From NCBI GenBank assembly GCA_964393815.1, contig CAYMUP010000023.1, forward strand, positions 1 to 14,212: a DNA stretch of 14,212 nt, in the 5' to 3' direction. Made by a program: the position numbers and the translations under genes. Every line of letters begins with the position of its first letter. Positions within the stretch are counted from its first letter, which is position 1. Shown one piece after another: positions 5,977 to 12,442 of the stretch. Under the pieces are notes generated by a model that was not told the origin of the DNA, made no database searches, and saw nothing but the letters and a program-made list of their open reading frames with translations. The DNA is from JAGXIT01 sp964393815. GTDB taxonomy: Bacteria; Patescibacteriota; Saccharimonadia; Saccharimonadales; UBA4665.

Positions 5977-6531
5977 CTATTTTATATCATCTTTTGGTTT
6001 AGTATCGGGCGCAGGATTATCTAGGTCCCAAAGTGCTTTATGCAGCAGTCCCATGACAGTTTTAGCTTGTTCGCGGCTCATACCGACTCTCGAAATAGTG
6101 AGCGGTTGCCCAGTTGGCCCGGCAAGTTGGCCAAAACCAAAGATTACACCTTGCTTACTGGCGGTAATCTCAAATGAATCGCTGTACATCACCCTTGGGT
6201 CTAGCATGACCATCATGGTATGTTGCTTGGCATCTGCGCTAGGGCCAGGGCCAAACGGTACATCATCGTCCTCGTCATCTGACGCTTGGCGTTCATAGCC
6301 TGCCAGTTTCCAGAGTTCATCAGCTCGATCTTCCCCAACACCATAGTGCGACAAGAGCAACATCAATATATCTTCACTTGGGCGTTCACTGCCTACCTCT
6401 ATAAGCTGTAGCAACTCTTCATCAATTTCAACAGCACTTGAAACTTCAGCGGTTGACTCTTGATTGACATTACGAAGGGAGCGTAGCCTAGCGCCAAGCT
6501 TTTGATAAGGTGTTCTGGTACTGTCACTCAT
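5977..6531 (-). CDS. XRE-family HTH regulator with C-terminal DUF3467-like domain
   Basis: A 184-residue protein. Residues 10-78 form an XRE/Cro-type helix-turn-helix domain (LGARLRSLRNVNQESTAEVS, then LLQLIEVGSERPS). An acidic linker follows (SDDEDDD at 84-90), then a domain at about 105-168 (VMLDPRVMYSDSFEI, GVIFGFGQ, ISRVGMSREQAKTVMGLL) that resembles DUF3467-type domains, whose end carries a 'VxMSxEhAkxLLxxL' pattern. It is the first gene of a two-gene operon with the trehalase-like enzyme, so it is a good candidate regulator of that operon and, through the divergent promoter, of murB. A TATACT -10 box lies 8 bases before the ATG, leaving almost no 5' leader; AAAGG is only 2 bases from the ATG. 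The ligand is unknown. Confidence 0.8.
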   Translation of the reverse strand: MSDSTRTPYQKLGARLRSLRNVNQESTAEVSSAVEIDEELLQLIEVGSERPSEDILMLLLSHYGVGEDRADELWKLAGYERQASDDEDDDVPFGPGPSADAKQHTMMVMLDPRVMYSDSFEITASKQGVIFGFGQLAGPTGQPLTISRVGMSREQAKTVMGLLHKALWDLDNPAPDTKPKDDIK

Positions 6532-6539
6532 GGCCTTTT

Positions 6540-6580
6540 AGTATAGCATCTCTGGCAAGCCTTTGACAGAGGCGTATACT
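6540..6580. promoter_or_regulatory. Symmetric divergent promoters of murB and the XRE operon
   Basis: AGTATA (6540-6545; TATACT on the minus strand) and TATACT (6575-6580) mirror each other around 6560. Each -10 box ends 8 bases before its start codon (6531 minus, 6589 plus). The inverted repeat CTCTG/CAGAG (6550-6554, 6567-6571) lies between and overlaps both -35 regions: CTGGCA at 6552-6557 for murB (17-base spacer) and CTGTCA at 6564-6569 on the minus strand (18-base spacer). A second possible plus promoter, TTGACA (6563-6568) with TATATG (6586-6591), would start inside murB. The inverted repeat is a natural operator candidate for the XRE protein. Confidence 0.6.
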
Positions 6581-6588
6581 ACTACTAT

Positions 6589-7620
6589 ATGGATATTGCA
6601 CACAACGTTTCACTCACAAACTACTCTACAATGCGTCTAGGAGGGATCGCCGATTACCTCGTCGATATTCGCAGTCGCGCCGAGCTAAAAGAAGCCTATG
6701 CTTGGGCTCAGCAACAGGGCATACCCGTCATCATGATTGGCGGTGGCAGTAATATCATCTGGAAAGACGAAGGATTTAAGGGGCTTGTGATGGTAAATCG
6801 CATCACTGGCTACGATGATTACGCCGAAGATGCGCGTAGTCATTACATCACCATTGGTGCGGGTGAGCAGTGGGATAGCGTTGTGGCGCGCAGCGTTGCT
6901 GCTGGGCTCACGGGTATTGAGGCGCTCAGTCTCATCCCGGGTACGGCGGGCGCGACACCCGTTCAAAACGTAGGCGCTTACGGCCAAGAGATTGCCCAAA
7001 CGCTCACTACCGTCGAAGCATTTGACACTACAACTGGCCAGCTAACCAACATCCCCACCGAAGCCTGTGGCTTTGGCTACCGTAAGAGCAACTTTCAAAG
7101 TGAATACCGAGGTAGATTTTTTATTACGGCCATAACGCTGCATCTCAGCGCAAGCAATCCAGAACCACCCTTCTACGGCGCAGTGGAACAATATTTGCAG
7201 CAGCAGGGCAAGACGAACACAGTTACACCGCAGGTCATTCGAGACGCTGTTATCGCCATCCGCTCGGCCAAGCTCCCCGACCCTGCCAAAGTTGCCAACA
7301 ACGGCTCATTTTTTGCTAACCCCATCATCGATGAAGACCTCCTCACGCAACTTCGCTCCGACTACCCTGACCTCCCCTATTGGCCAGTTGACGGCGGTGG
7401 GGCTAAAATACCGGCTGCTTGGCTTATCGACCAGTCCGGGTTCAAAGATTATCATGACTCAGAAACGGGCATGGCTACCTGGGCCACACAGCCCCTCGTA
7501 CTCATCAACGAAAACGCTAAATCCACCGCTGATTTACTCAAGTTTCGCAATAAAATCGTCGATACCGTCGAGTCAAAATATCACATCACGCTTCGTCAAG
7601 AACCCGAGTTCCTGCCCTAA
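6589..7620 (+). CDS. murB: UDP-N-acetylenolpyruvoylglucosamine reductase (MurB, type I)
   Basis: This flavoenzyme reduces UDP-GlcNAc-enolpyruvate to UDP-MurNAc with NADPH, the second committed step of peptidoglycan precursor synthesis in the cytosol. At 343 residues it matches type I (E. coli-like) MurB. Visible motifs: TMRLGGIADYL (14-24), GGGSN (51-55, FAD-binding), the PGTAGATPVQNVGAYG loop (117-132), GYRKS (163-167), NNGSFFANP with the catalytic Ser at 240 (238-245), KIPAAWLID (273-281), and the C-terminal EPEF with the catalytic Glu at 338 or 340. There is no Shine-Dalgarno sequence; the ATG sits 8 bases after a TATACT box, so the mRNA is probably leaderless. It is divergent from the XRE regulator. 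With murA nearby, the window carries both steps from UDP-GlcNAc to UDP-MurNAc, though in separate transcription units. Confidence 0.95.
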   Translation: MDIAHNVSLTNYSTMRLGGIADYLVDIRSRAELKEAYAWAQQQGIPVIMIGGGSNIIWKDEGFKGLVMVNRITGYDDYAEDARSHYITIGAGEQWDSVVARSVAAGLTGIEALSLIPGTAGATPVQNVGAYGQEIAQTLTTVEAFDTTTGQLTNIPTEACGFGYRKSNFQSEYRGRFFITAITLHLSASNPEPPFYGAVEQYLQQQGKTNTVTPQVIRDAVIAIRSAKLPDPAKVANNGSFFANPIIDEDLLTQLRSDYPDLPYWPVDGGGAKIPAAWLIDQSGFKDYHDSETGMATWATQPLVLINENAKSTADLLKFRNKIVDTVESKYHITLRQEPEFLP

Positions 7621-7681
7621 CTTTTAGATTAAAATTGGTTATACTTGTGATGAATGCTGTTTTTGATTACCATGTAGCTCT

Positions 7682-8377
7682 ATGACTATTTCTTCTCCTG
7701 AGGATGGCTCTGACAATCCACTAGCTCAAAACGACGCCGTGACATCCCTGAATATTTTGGCAGCATATGACACTCCACCTACCCCACTCGAGCAACTCAT
7801 CACAAACTTTGAGTTGGCCCAGCAATCCTTTTTTGGCGCATGCATTGACTACAGCAATAAGCCTAGCTATCCAAACTACCGAAAAGCTACGCTTAGCAAG
7901 TCGTCTTTTATCGGGAATCTGAGCGAAACATTTTATGCAATTTTGGCCAGTTGCACGAATATGGGACAGCAAGTGGGTACACTCATACATTGGGGGAGTG
8001 CTCAAGAAGCCAAGCGTATTACATTTTTCTCTAGTCTCATTGGTCAAGAGTACCAAGAGAACGTATCCTTTACTGCTGAGCGCCGTGCAGCATACTATGA
8101 AGCCCTAGAATGTACTGACAATAAAGAAGGTACGCTTTCTAACCTACCAGATACAGTAACTGGCCTAACAGAGCTATTTGAACTACAATATGATGCCGAC
8201 ATTAGTCAACTGTATGACCATCTTATCTTAACGCCACGAGGGAAGTACTATTGGCTACGATGTCAAGCTGGTAAATTAGCAAAAGATCGTCTCTTACCCA
8301 CCGCTGGTGAAGTAGGAAAAATTGCGCTCGGTACCGCCATTGGTGTTGCAATTGGTAGCCGACTCAAAAAAGATTAG
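7682..8377 (+). CDS. Hypothetical protein with glycine-rich hydrophobic C-terminus
   Basis: A 231-residue protein I do not recognise. The N-terminal 25 residues are Ser/Asp/Asn-rich and probably disordered; the body (about 35-205) looks helical, with aromatic residues and cysteines scattered without a motif (C54, C91, C144, C196 approximately). The last 22 residues hold a glycine/alanine hydrophobic helix (about 211-226, KIALGTAIGVAIG) followed by SRLKKD, which could be a tail anchor in the membrane with the bulk in the cytosol. It lies downstream of murB in the same direction. A TATACT at 7640-7645 could be its own promoter, with a leader of about 30 bases and no clear ribosome binding site. 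It ends 3 bases from the stop of the convergent Nudix gene, with no terminator between. Confidence 0.65.
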   Translation: MTISSPEDGSDNPLAQNDAVTSLNILAAYDTPPTPLEQLITNFELAQQSFFGACIDYSNKPSYPNYRKATLSKSSFIGNLSETFYAILASCTNMGQQVGTLIHWGSAQEAKRITFFSSLIGQEYQENVSFTAERRAAYYEALECTDNKEGTLSNLPDTVTGLTELFELQYDADISQLYDHLILTPRGKYYWLRCQAGKLAKDRLLPTAGEVGKIALGTAIGVAIGSRLKKD

Positions 8378-8380
8378 TTC

Positions 8381-8860
8381 TTACGCAAGTTTAAAAGGTT
8401 CGCCCATTAGCTTTTCGTAGTCAGCAAGGCTCGTGCGCCGCATACCGTAAGGCTTGGCCTCAAAGTTTTGCTCGGCCATGAGACGGACTCCGAGCGTTAG
8501 TTTTTCGGGCAGGTCGTCTAGCGCATAGAAGGCCATGCCACTGCACTTGTGTGGCTCAGTGATTTTTGGCTCGCCACTCCAGTTTGTAACTTGGTACATA
8601 GCGTTAATGTACGGTTGGTCGAGCATGTTAATGCCAAGATACACTAGTTCTATGTCTTGCTCGGTAATGACTAGGCCGGTTTCTTCACGTAGCTCCCGCA
8701 CGGTGGCCGCAGTAAAAGATTCGTCCTCCACGTGTCCGCTTGGGAAATCCCAGTAGCCTGGCAAAAAGTCAGTGCCGGCACGTTGATGTAAAAGCACCCT
8801 TCCCTGTTCGTCAAAAACAAGTGCAAAAACGGCCGCTCGAAACCGCAGGTACTCTGCCAT
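8381..8860 (-). CDS. Nudix hydrolase with shortened Nudix box
   Basis: A 159-residue Nudix-fold pyrophosphohydrolase. The box reads G42-HVED-E47-x7-R55-E56-L57-x-E59-E60-T-G62-L63. The REUxEExGU half with its metal-binding glutamates is intact, but only four residues separate G42 from E47 instead of the canonical five, a one-residue loop deletion. The lead-in (FALVFDEQGRVLLHQRAG, then LPGYWDFPSGH) resembles Nudix enzymes acting on nucleotides or nucleotide sugars; the substrate cannot be assigned. The ATG follows directly on the TAG stop of glyA with no base between, so it is probably translated by coupling in one operon with serine hydroxymethyltransferase. Confidence 0.88.
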   Translation of the reverse strand: MAEYLRFRAAVFALVFDEQGRVLLHQRAGTDFLPGYWDFPSGHVEDESFTAATVRELREETGLVITEQDIELVYLGINMLDQPYINAMYQVTNWSGEPKITEPHKCSGMAFYALDDLPEKLTLGVRLMAEQNFEAKPYGMRRTSLADYEKLMGEPFKLA

Positions 8861-10240
8861 CTACGCGTTCTCAGCCCTGTCACAATCACACTTTTCACCG
8901 CATTTGCAGTTTTTACAGAGGCAGGTTTCACCGCATTTGCAAAGCTGCTTGTTTGCGTCCATGTCGCTCGGCAGTGGGAACTTGAGTGAAAAGACCCTGA
9001 CCTCCTCACGAATCTTGGCAAGTTTTGCTTCGTCTGCCCGTGCATCAATGGCCTGTTTCATCCATTCTGCCACACGTACCATATCGTCCTCTTTGAGCCC
9101 ACGAGTGGTTACGGCTGGCGTGCCAAGGCGAATGCCGCTGGGACGGAAGGGGGGCAGTTCGTCGTCGGGTATGGAGTTTTTGTTAAGGTTGAGGCCGATT
9201 TTATCCAGCGCTTCTTCAGCAACTTTGCCGTCAATGTCAAAACTGGCCTTCATATCGGCAAGTATCAGGTGGTTACTGGTACCGCCACTAATGAGCACAA
9301 AGCCACGTTTTTTCAGCTCCTCGGCAAGCACGACAGCGTTTTTTAAGATTTGCTCAGCATACTGTTTAAACTCTGGTTTTAGAGCCTCGCCAAATGCTAC
9401 GGCTTTAGCCGCAATCGTGTGCATATGGGGGCCGCCTTGGGTGCCCGGGAAGATCGCTCGGTCGATAAGCGTTGGGATGTTTTCGATAGTCTTCTCTGGC
9501 GCCTTTAGCGGCGTACTGACTTTGCCGCGGCTAAGGATGAGACCGCCCCGTGGTCCACGAAGTGTTTTATGGGTGGTAGTTGTGATGACGTGGAACCCAT
9601 AGTCAAAGGGGTTTTTCGCAACGCCGGCCGCAATCAGCCCAGCAATGTGCGCCATATCTGCCATCAGTAAGCAGTCAGGGCCGACTTCTTTGGCGATACT
9701 TGCAAACTTCGCGTAGTCGAGCTCGCGCGGGTAGCCGCTAAATCCAGCGAGGATGATCTTGGGTTTGTGCTCTAACGCAAGTCGACGCATTTCTTCGTAG
9801 TCAATCTCGCCCGTTGCGCGGTCTTTCGTCTTGTACCCAACAAAATTATAGATGTGTGCCGAGCGGGTCATTGGGTTACCGTGACTCAGGTGCCCACCGT
9901 GACCGAGGTCCATCGCGAGCACGGTATCTCCAGGCTCCAGCCAGGCGTAGTACACTGCCTCGTTGGCAGGTACGCCAGAGTGCGGCTGCACATTTGCATG
10001 GTCGGCCTTAAAGAGTTTTTTTGCACGGTCTATAGCGAGCTCTTCCAGCGGATCGGTAAAATCTTGACCGCCGTAGTAGCGTTTGCCAGGGTAGCCTTCG
10101 CTGTATTTGTTGGTAAATATGCTGCCATTGGCTGTGAGCACGCTGCGACTCACATAGTTTTCGCTCGGTATGAGTTCGAGTCCTTCTCTTTGACGTTGTT
10201 CTTCGTCGGCTATTAGTCTTGCAACCGCCTCGTCTTGCAT
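8861..10240 (-). CDS. glyA: Serine hydroxymethyltransferase with cysteine-rich C-terminal tail
   Basis: A PLP enzyme that interconverts serine plus tetrahydrofolate with glycine plus methylene-tetrahydrofolate in the cytosol, the main source of one-carbon units. At 459 residues it is about 30 longer than usual. Core motifs are clear: ELIPSENYVS (22-31), KYSEGYPGKRYYGG (45-58), ADMAHIAGL (194-202), and TTTTHKTLRGPRGG (220-233) with the PLP lysine K225. RPSGIRLGTPAVTTRG (366-381) closes the C-terminal domain. After a normal end near residue 426 comes an extra tail (434-453) with eight cysteines as four CxC pairs, two of them followed by GE. The 16-base coding unit occurs twice exactly (8893-8908 and 8926-8941, 33 bases apart). 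The tail looks metallothionein-like and could bind zinc, copper or an Fe-S cluster; this is inference. A strong GGAGG precedes the ATG. Confidence 0.95.
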   Translation of the reverse strand: MQDEAVARLIADEEQRQREGLELIPSENYVSRSVLTANGSIFTNKYSEGYPGKRYYGGQDFTDPLEELAIDRAKKLFKADHANVQPHSGVPANEAVYYAWLEPGDTVLAMDLGHGGHLSHGNPMTRSAHIYNFVGYKTKDRATGEIDYEEMRRLALEHKPKIILAGFSGYPRELDYAKFASIAKEVGPDCLLMADMAHIAGLIAAGVAKNPFDYGFHVITTTTHKTLRGPRGGLILSRGKVSTPLKAPEKTIENIPTLIDRAIFPGTQGGPHMHTIAAKAVAFGEALKPEFKQYAEQILKNAVVLAEELKKRGFVLISGGTSNHLILADMKASFDIDGKVAEEALDKIGLNLNKNSIPDDELPPFRPSGIRLGTPAVTTRGLKEDDMVRVAEWMKQAIDARADEAKLAKIREEVRVFSLKFPLPSDMDANKQLCKCGETCLCKNCKCGEKCDCDRAENA

Positions 10241-10244
10241 ATTC

Positions 10245-10281
10245 CCTCCTTATAGATAATCTCTGACCTGTTTGGTGTCAA
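10245..10281 (-). promoter_or_regulatory. glyA promoter candidate and ribosome binding site
   Basis: GGAGG (10245-10249, minus strand) lies 4 bases before the glyA ATG. TTGACA (10276-10281) with TATCTA (10253-10258) at 17-base spacing could be the promoter, but it would start transcription inside or just before the ribosome binding site. The -10 assignment is therefore weak, and another promoter further upstream may be the real one. Confidence 0.4.
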
Positions 10282-10337
10282 TAGACTACGCTTTGACGCT
10301 CTAAAAATTAACAAAGAGTTCCTCACTAAATCATACC

Positions 10338-10367
10338 TCTAGTGTACGCCCCGTATGGGCTACTAGA
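10338..10367. other. Hairpin between glyA and murA
   Basis: GCCC (10348-10351) and GGGC (10357-10360) close a 5-base loop, extended by GTA/TAC (10344-10346 with 10361-10363) around a one-base bulge. Alternatively TCTAGT (10338-10343) can pair with ACTAGA (10362-10367). No run of T follows, so it is not a typical terminator; it may be a regulatory structure or operator in the divergent glyA/murA region. Confidence 0.35.
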
Positions 10368-10466
10368 ATATAGTAATTTTGTATATGCTTTATCTCTTTT
10401 ACAATGAGGTTTTGAGCAGTAATTCTGGCAACCGTCGAGATAAAACACTTGCAAATATACCATGTG

Positions 10467-10475
10467 TGATATAAT
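10467..10475 (+). promoter_or_regulatory. Extended -10 promoter of a probably leaderless murA
   Basis: TGA followed by a perfect TATAAT (10470-10475) forms an extended -10 element. Only 6 bases separate it from the ATG at 10482, which places the transcription start at or beside the A of the start codon. No Shine-Dalgarno sequence is present. TTGCAA at 10449-10454 is a poorly spaced -35 candidate (15 bases). Confidence 0.6.
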
Positions 10476-10481
10476 AACCAC

Positions 10482-12011
10482 ATGAATAATCCCACAACTA
10501 ACGAAAAAATCGGTGATTTTATTGCTCGCGTTCGACAAGAGCGCGGTATGACTCAGGCAGAGTTCGCGACCAAACTCGGCACAAGCCAATCTGCGGTTAA
10601 CCGCATAGAAAAAGGCCGTCAAAACCTCAGCCTCGAGACCATAGCACGCCTCAGCGACGTCTTAAACAAGCAGATTATTACCCTCGGCAGCGGTTCGGTA
10701 AACCTTCGGATAGAGGGCGGACATGAGCTGAGCGGCACCATTCGTCTTAAAAACAGCAAAAATGCGGCCGTCGGATTACTCTGTGCCAGTCTACTCAACC
10801 GTGGCACTACCACATTTAAGAGCTTCCCGCGTATTGAGGAAGTCTACCGCATCATAGAAGTACTCGAGAGCATTGGCGTGCAAGCGCGCTGGTCAGGAGA
10901 CAACGATCTCGAGCTAAAGCCGCCTGCCGAGCTTCGTCTCGACAAACTCGACAAAGACGCTGCGCGCCGCACCCGTTCAGTACTCATGATGATCGGCAGC
11001 CTTATGCATTCTTTCAAAGAATTTAAGATCCCCTTCGCGGGCGGCTGCAAGCTCGGCGCCCGCACCGTTGCACCCCACCTGTTTGCACTTGAAGAGTTTG
11101 GCGTTAGTATCAAGTCAACCCACGGTGCCTACCATGTTTCGGTCGACAAAAAGCAACCTGGGCGCGTTATATTGTATGAGTCAGGCGACACCGTCACCGA
11201 AAACGCCGTCATGGCGGCGGCCTGCACCCCTGGGACCACCATCATCCAGTTTGCAACCGGCAATTACATGGTCCAGGACGTTTGTTTCTACCTAGAGAGG
11301 CTCGGTGTTAAGTTTGAAGGCATCGGTACTTCTACGCTCATTGTTCACGGCGTTGACGGCCCGGTAAAGAAAAATATCACCTACACCCCAGCCGAAGACC
11401 CTATTGAGGCGATGTTTTTTGTCTCTACAGCCGTCACAACCAACTCCGAAATCACTATCGAGCGCGTACCCATCGACTTTATGTCGCTAGAGATGTTAAA
11501 GCTTAAGAAAATGGGCCTTCGCTACGACCAAACCGAGCGTTACAAGGCTTACAATGGCCGCACCGACCTCGTTGACCTTCATATTTACAAGCACAACGGC
11601 GAGCTAAGGGCACTAACCGAAAAAATCCATGCCAATGTCTACCCTGGCCTCAACCAAGACAACCTACCCTACTTTGTACCTATCGCTGCCGTTACCAAAG
11701 GCCGCACCCTCATCCACGACTGGACCTACGAAAACCGCGCCATATACTACACGGAGCTTACCAAAATCGGCGCCAATGTCGAACTCGCCGACCCACACCG
11801 AGTGTACGTGCTAGGCCCAACACCTTTCAGTAAAGCCGACGTTGTTTGCCCGCCTGCTCTGCGACCCGCCTCACTCCTGCTCATCGGCATGATGGCCGCC
11901 CCTGGTGTTAGCACCCTACGCAATATCTACACCATCCAGCGCGGCTACGAAGACCTGGCCGAGCGCCTCAACTCTCTTGGCGCCCACATCACCGTCTTCC
12001 AAGATGTGTAG
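10482..12011 (+). CDS. murA: HTH-MurA fusion: UDP-N-acetylglucosamine 1-carboxyvinyltransferase
   Basis: A 509-residue protein; ordinary MurA is about 420. Residues 8-67 are an XRE/Cro helix-turn-helix domain (ARVRQERGMTQAEFATKLGT, SQSAVNRIEKG, LSLETIARLSDVL). Residues about 73-505 are MurA, which adds enolpyruvate from PEP to UDP-GlcNAc, the first committed peptidoglycan step. Active-site landmarks: LKNSKNAA with K93 and N94, GGCKLGAR with the catalytic Cys at 189 (fosfomycin target), GLNQDN with D393, and ALRPAS with R461. The frame is continuous with no stop or internal start signal between the domains, so one fused polypeptide is expected. The enzyme may bind DNA and adjust transcription to PEP or UDP-GlcNAc supply, possibly at its own promoter or that of murB; this is inference. 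The ATG is 6 bases after a TATAAT box, so the message is probably leaderless. Confidence 0.95.
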   Translation: MNNPTTNEKIGDFIARVRQERGMTQAEFATKLGTSQSAVNRIEKGRQNLSLETIARLSDVLNKQIITLGSGSVNLRIEGGHELSGTIRLKNSKNAAVGLLCASLLNRGTTTFKSFPRIEEVYRIIEVLESIGVQARWSGDNDLELKPPAELRLDKLDKDAARRTRSVLMMIGSLMHSFKEFKIPFAGGCKLGARTVAPHLFALEEFGVSIKSTHGAYHVSVDKKQPGRVILYESGDTVTENAVMAAACTPGTTIIQFATGNYMVQDVCFYLERLGVKFEGIGTSTLIVHGVDGPVKKNITYTPAEDPIEAMFFVSTAVTTNSEITIERVPIDFMSLEMLKLKKMGLRYDQTERYKAYNGRTDLVDLHIYKHNGELRALTEKIHANVYPGLNQDNLPYFVPIAAVTKGRTLIHDWTYENRAIYYTELTKIGANVELADPHRVYVLGPTPFSKADVVCPPALRPASLLLIGMMAAPGVSTLRNIYTIQRGYEDLAERLNSLGAHITVFQDV

Positions 12012-12071
12012 CCTTTTCAGGGCGAGCGCCTAAGAAGAAAAAATACATGCTACTCTCGTGTCGACCCAAAC

Positions 12072-12102
12072 AAAAAAGCAGCGTAACGTGCGCTGCTTTT
12101 TT
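12072..12102. terminator. Bidirectional terminator between murA and tRNA-Gly
   Basis: A perfect 12-bp stem (12072-12083 with 12091-12102) around a 7-base loop, with six A on one side and six T on the other, works in both directions: for murA on the plus strand and the tRNA-Arg/tRNA-Gly transcript on the minus strand. Confidence 0.9.
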
Positions 12103-12121
12103 AAAGCCAAAGACTTTTATT

Positions 12122-12196
12122 TGGTGCGGGTGCGGAGAGTCGAACTCCGATCACCAGTTTGGAAAACTGGGATAATAACCGCTATACGACACCCGC
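12122..12196 (-). tRNA. tRNA-Gly (TCC)
   Basis: A 75-base cloverleaf on the minus strand: acceptor GCGGGTG/CACCCGC, anticodon stem CCAGT/ACTGG around loop TTTCCAA (anticodon TCC, plus-strand 12161-12163), T-arm CGGAG-TTCGACT-CTCCG, discriminator A and encoded CCA (12122-12124). It follows tRNA-Arg in one transcript. CCAAA at its 3' end can pair with TTTGG 8 bases downstream (12107-12111). Confidence 0.95.
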
Positions 12197-12204
12197 TTGG
12201 TGTC

Positions 12205-12230
12205 TTATGTACGCGACAAGCCGTACATAA
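12205..12230 (-). other. Processing hairpin between tRNA-Arg and tRNA-Gly
   Basis: A perfect 9-bp stem (12205-12213 with 12222-12230) and an 8-base loop fill most of the 46-base spacer between the two tRNAs. There is no T run, so it is more likely an RNA-processing signal than a terminator. Confidence 0.6.
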
Positions 12231-12242
12231 CCTGTGAACACA

Positions 12243-12319
12243 TGGCGCCCCGGGCAGGATTCGAACCTGCGACCTTAGGCTTAGAAGTCCTCTGCTCTAT
12301 CCAGCTGAGCTACCAGGGC
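12243..12319 (-). tRNA. tRNA-Arg (TCT)
   Basis: A 77-base cloverleaf on the minus strand: acceptor GCCCTGG/CCGGGGC (one G-U), D-arm GCTC/GAGC, anticodon loop CTTCTAA (anticodon TCT), variable loop AGGTC, T-arm GCAGG-TTCGAAT-CCTGC, G73 and encoded CCA (12243-12245). The anticodon stem GAGGA/GCCTA has mismatches at 27-43 (G-A) and 31-39 (A-G), leaving three Watson-Crick pairs. It is the first gene of a tRNA-Arg/tRNA-Gly transcript. Confidence 0.93.
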
Positions 12320-12354
12320 AGGTTTCGCCCTACTCTCGTGATCGCCACTCACCG

Positions 12355-12382
12355 ATTATAACAGAGAGTGACAGTTTGTAAA
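12355..12382 (-). promoter_or_regulatory. Promoter of the tRNA-Arg/tRNA-Gly operon
   Basis: On the minus strand TTTACA (12377-12382, five of six) and a perfect TATAAT (12355-12360) are 16 bases apart, about 35 bases before tRNA-Arg. It overlaps the plus-strand promoter at 12368-12396. Confidence 0.7.
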
Positions 12383-12396
12383 AAACAGCGTACAAT
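12368..12396 (+). promoter_or_regulatory. Promoter of the small membrane protein/YihY operon
   Basis: GTGACA (12368-12373) and TACAAT (12391-12396), each five of six to consensus, are 17 bases apart. The start codon at 12443 follows after a leader of about 40 bases with a ribosome binding site. The -35 region is interleaved with that of the divergent tRNA promoter, so the two probably compete. Confidence 0.65.
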
Positions 12397-12442
12397 ACTG
12401 CTAGTTGTTATCTTTGACGAACGTAAAAAGAGAGGGTTGTAT

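Noticed and set aside
8904..9602. 232-codon plus-strand frame inside glyA
   Set aside because: It is antisense to a fully recognisable serine hydroxymethyltransferase and has the serine-rich composition typical of shadow frames.
9854..10216. 120-codon plus-strand frame inside glyA
   Set aside because: Shadow of glyA, with no motif and no ribosome binding site.
12050..12340. Exact 11-base direct repeat CTACTCTCGTG at 12050-12060 and 12330-12340 flanking the tRNA pair
   Set aside because: About one such repeat at this distance is expected by chance in a window this size, and no insertion features accompany it.
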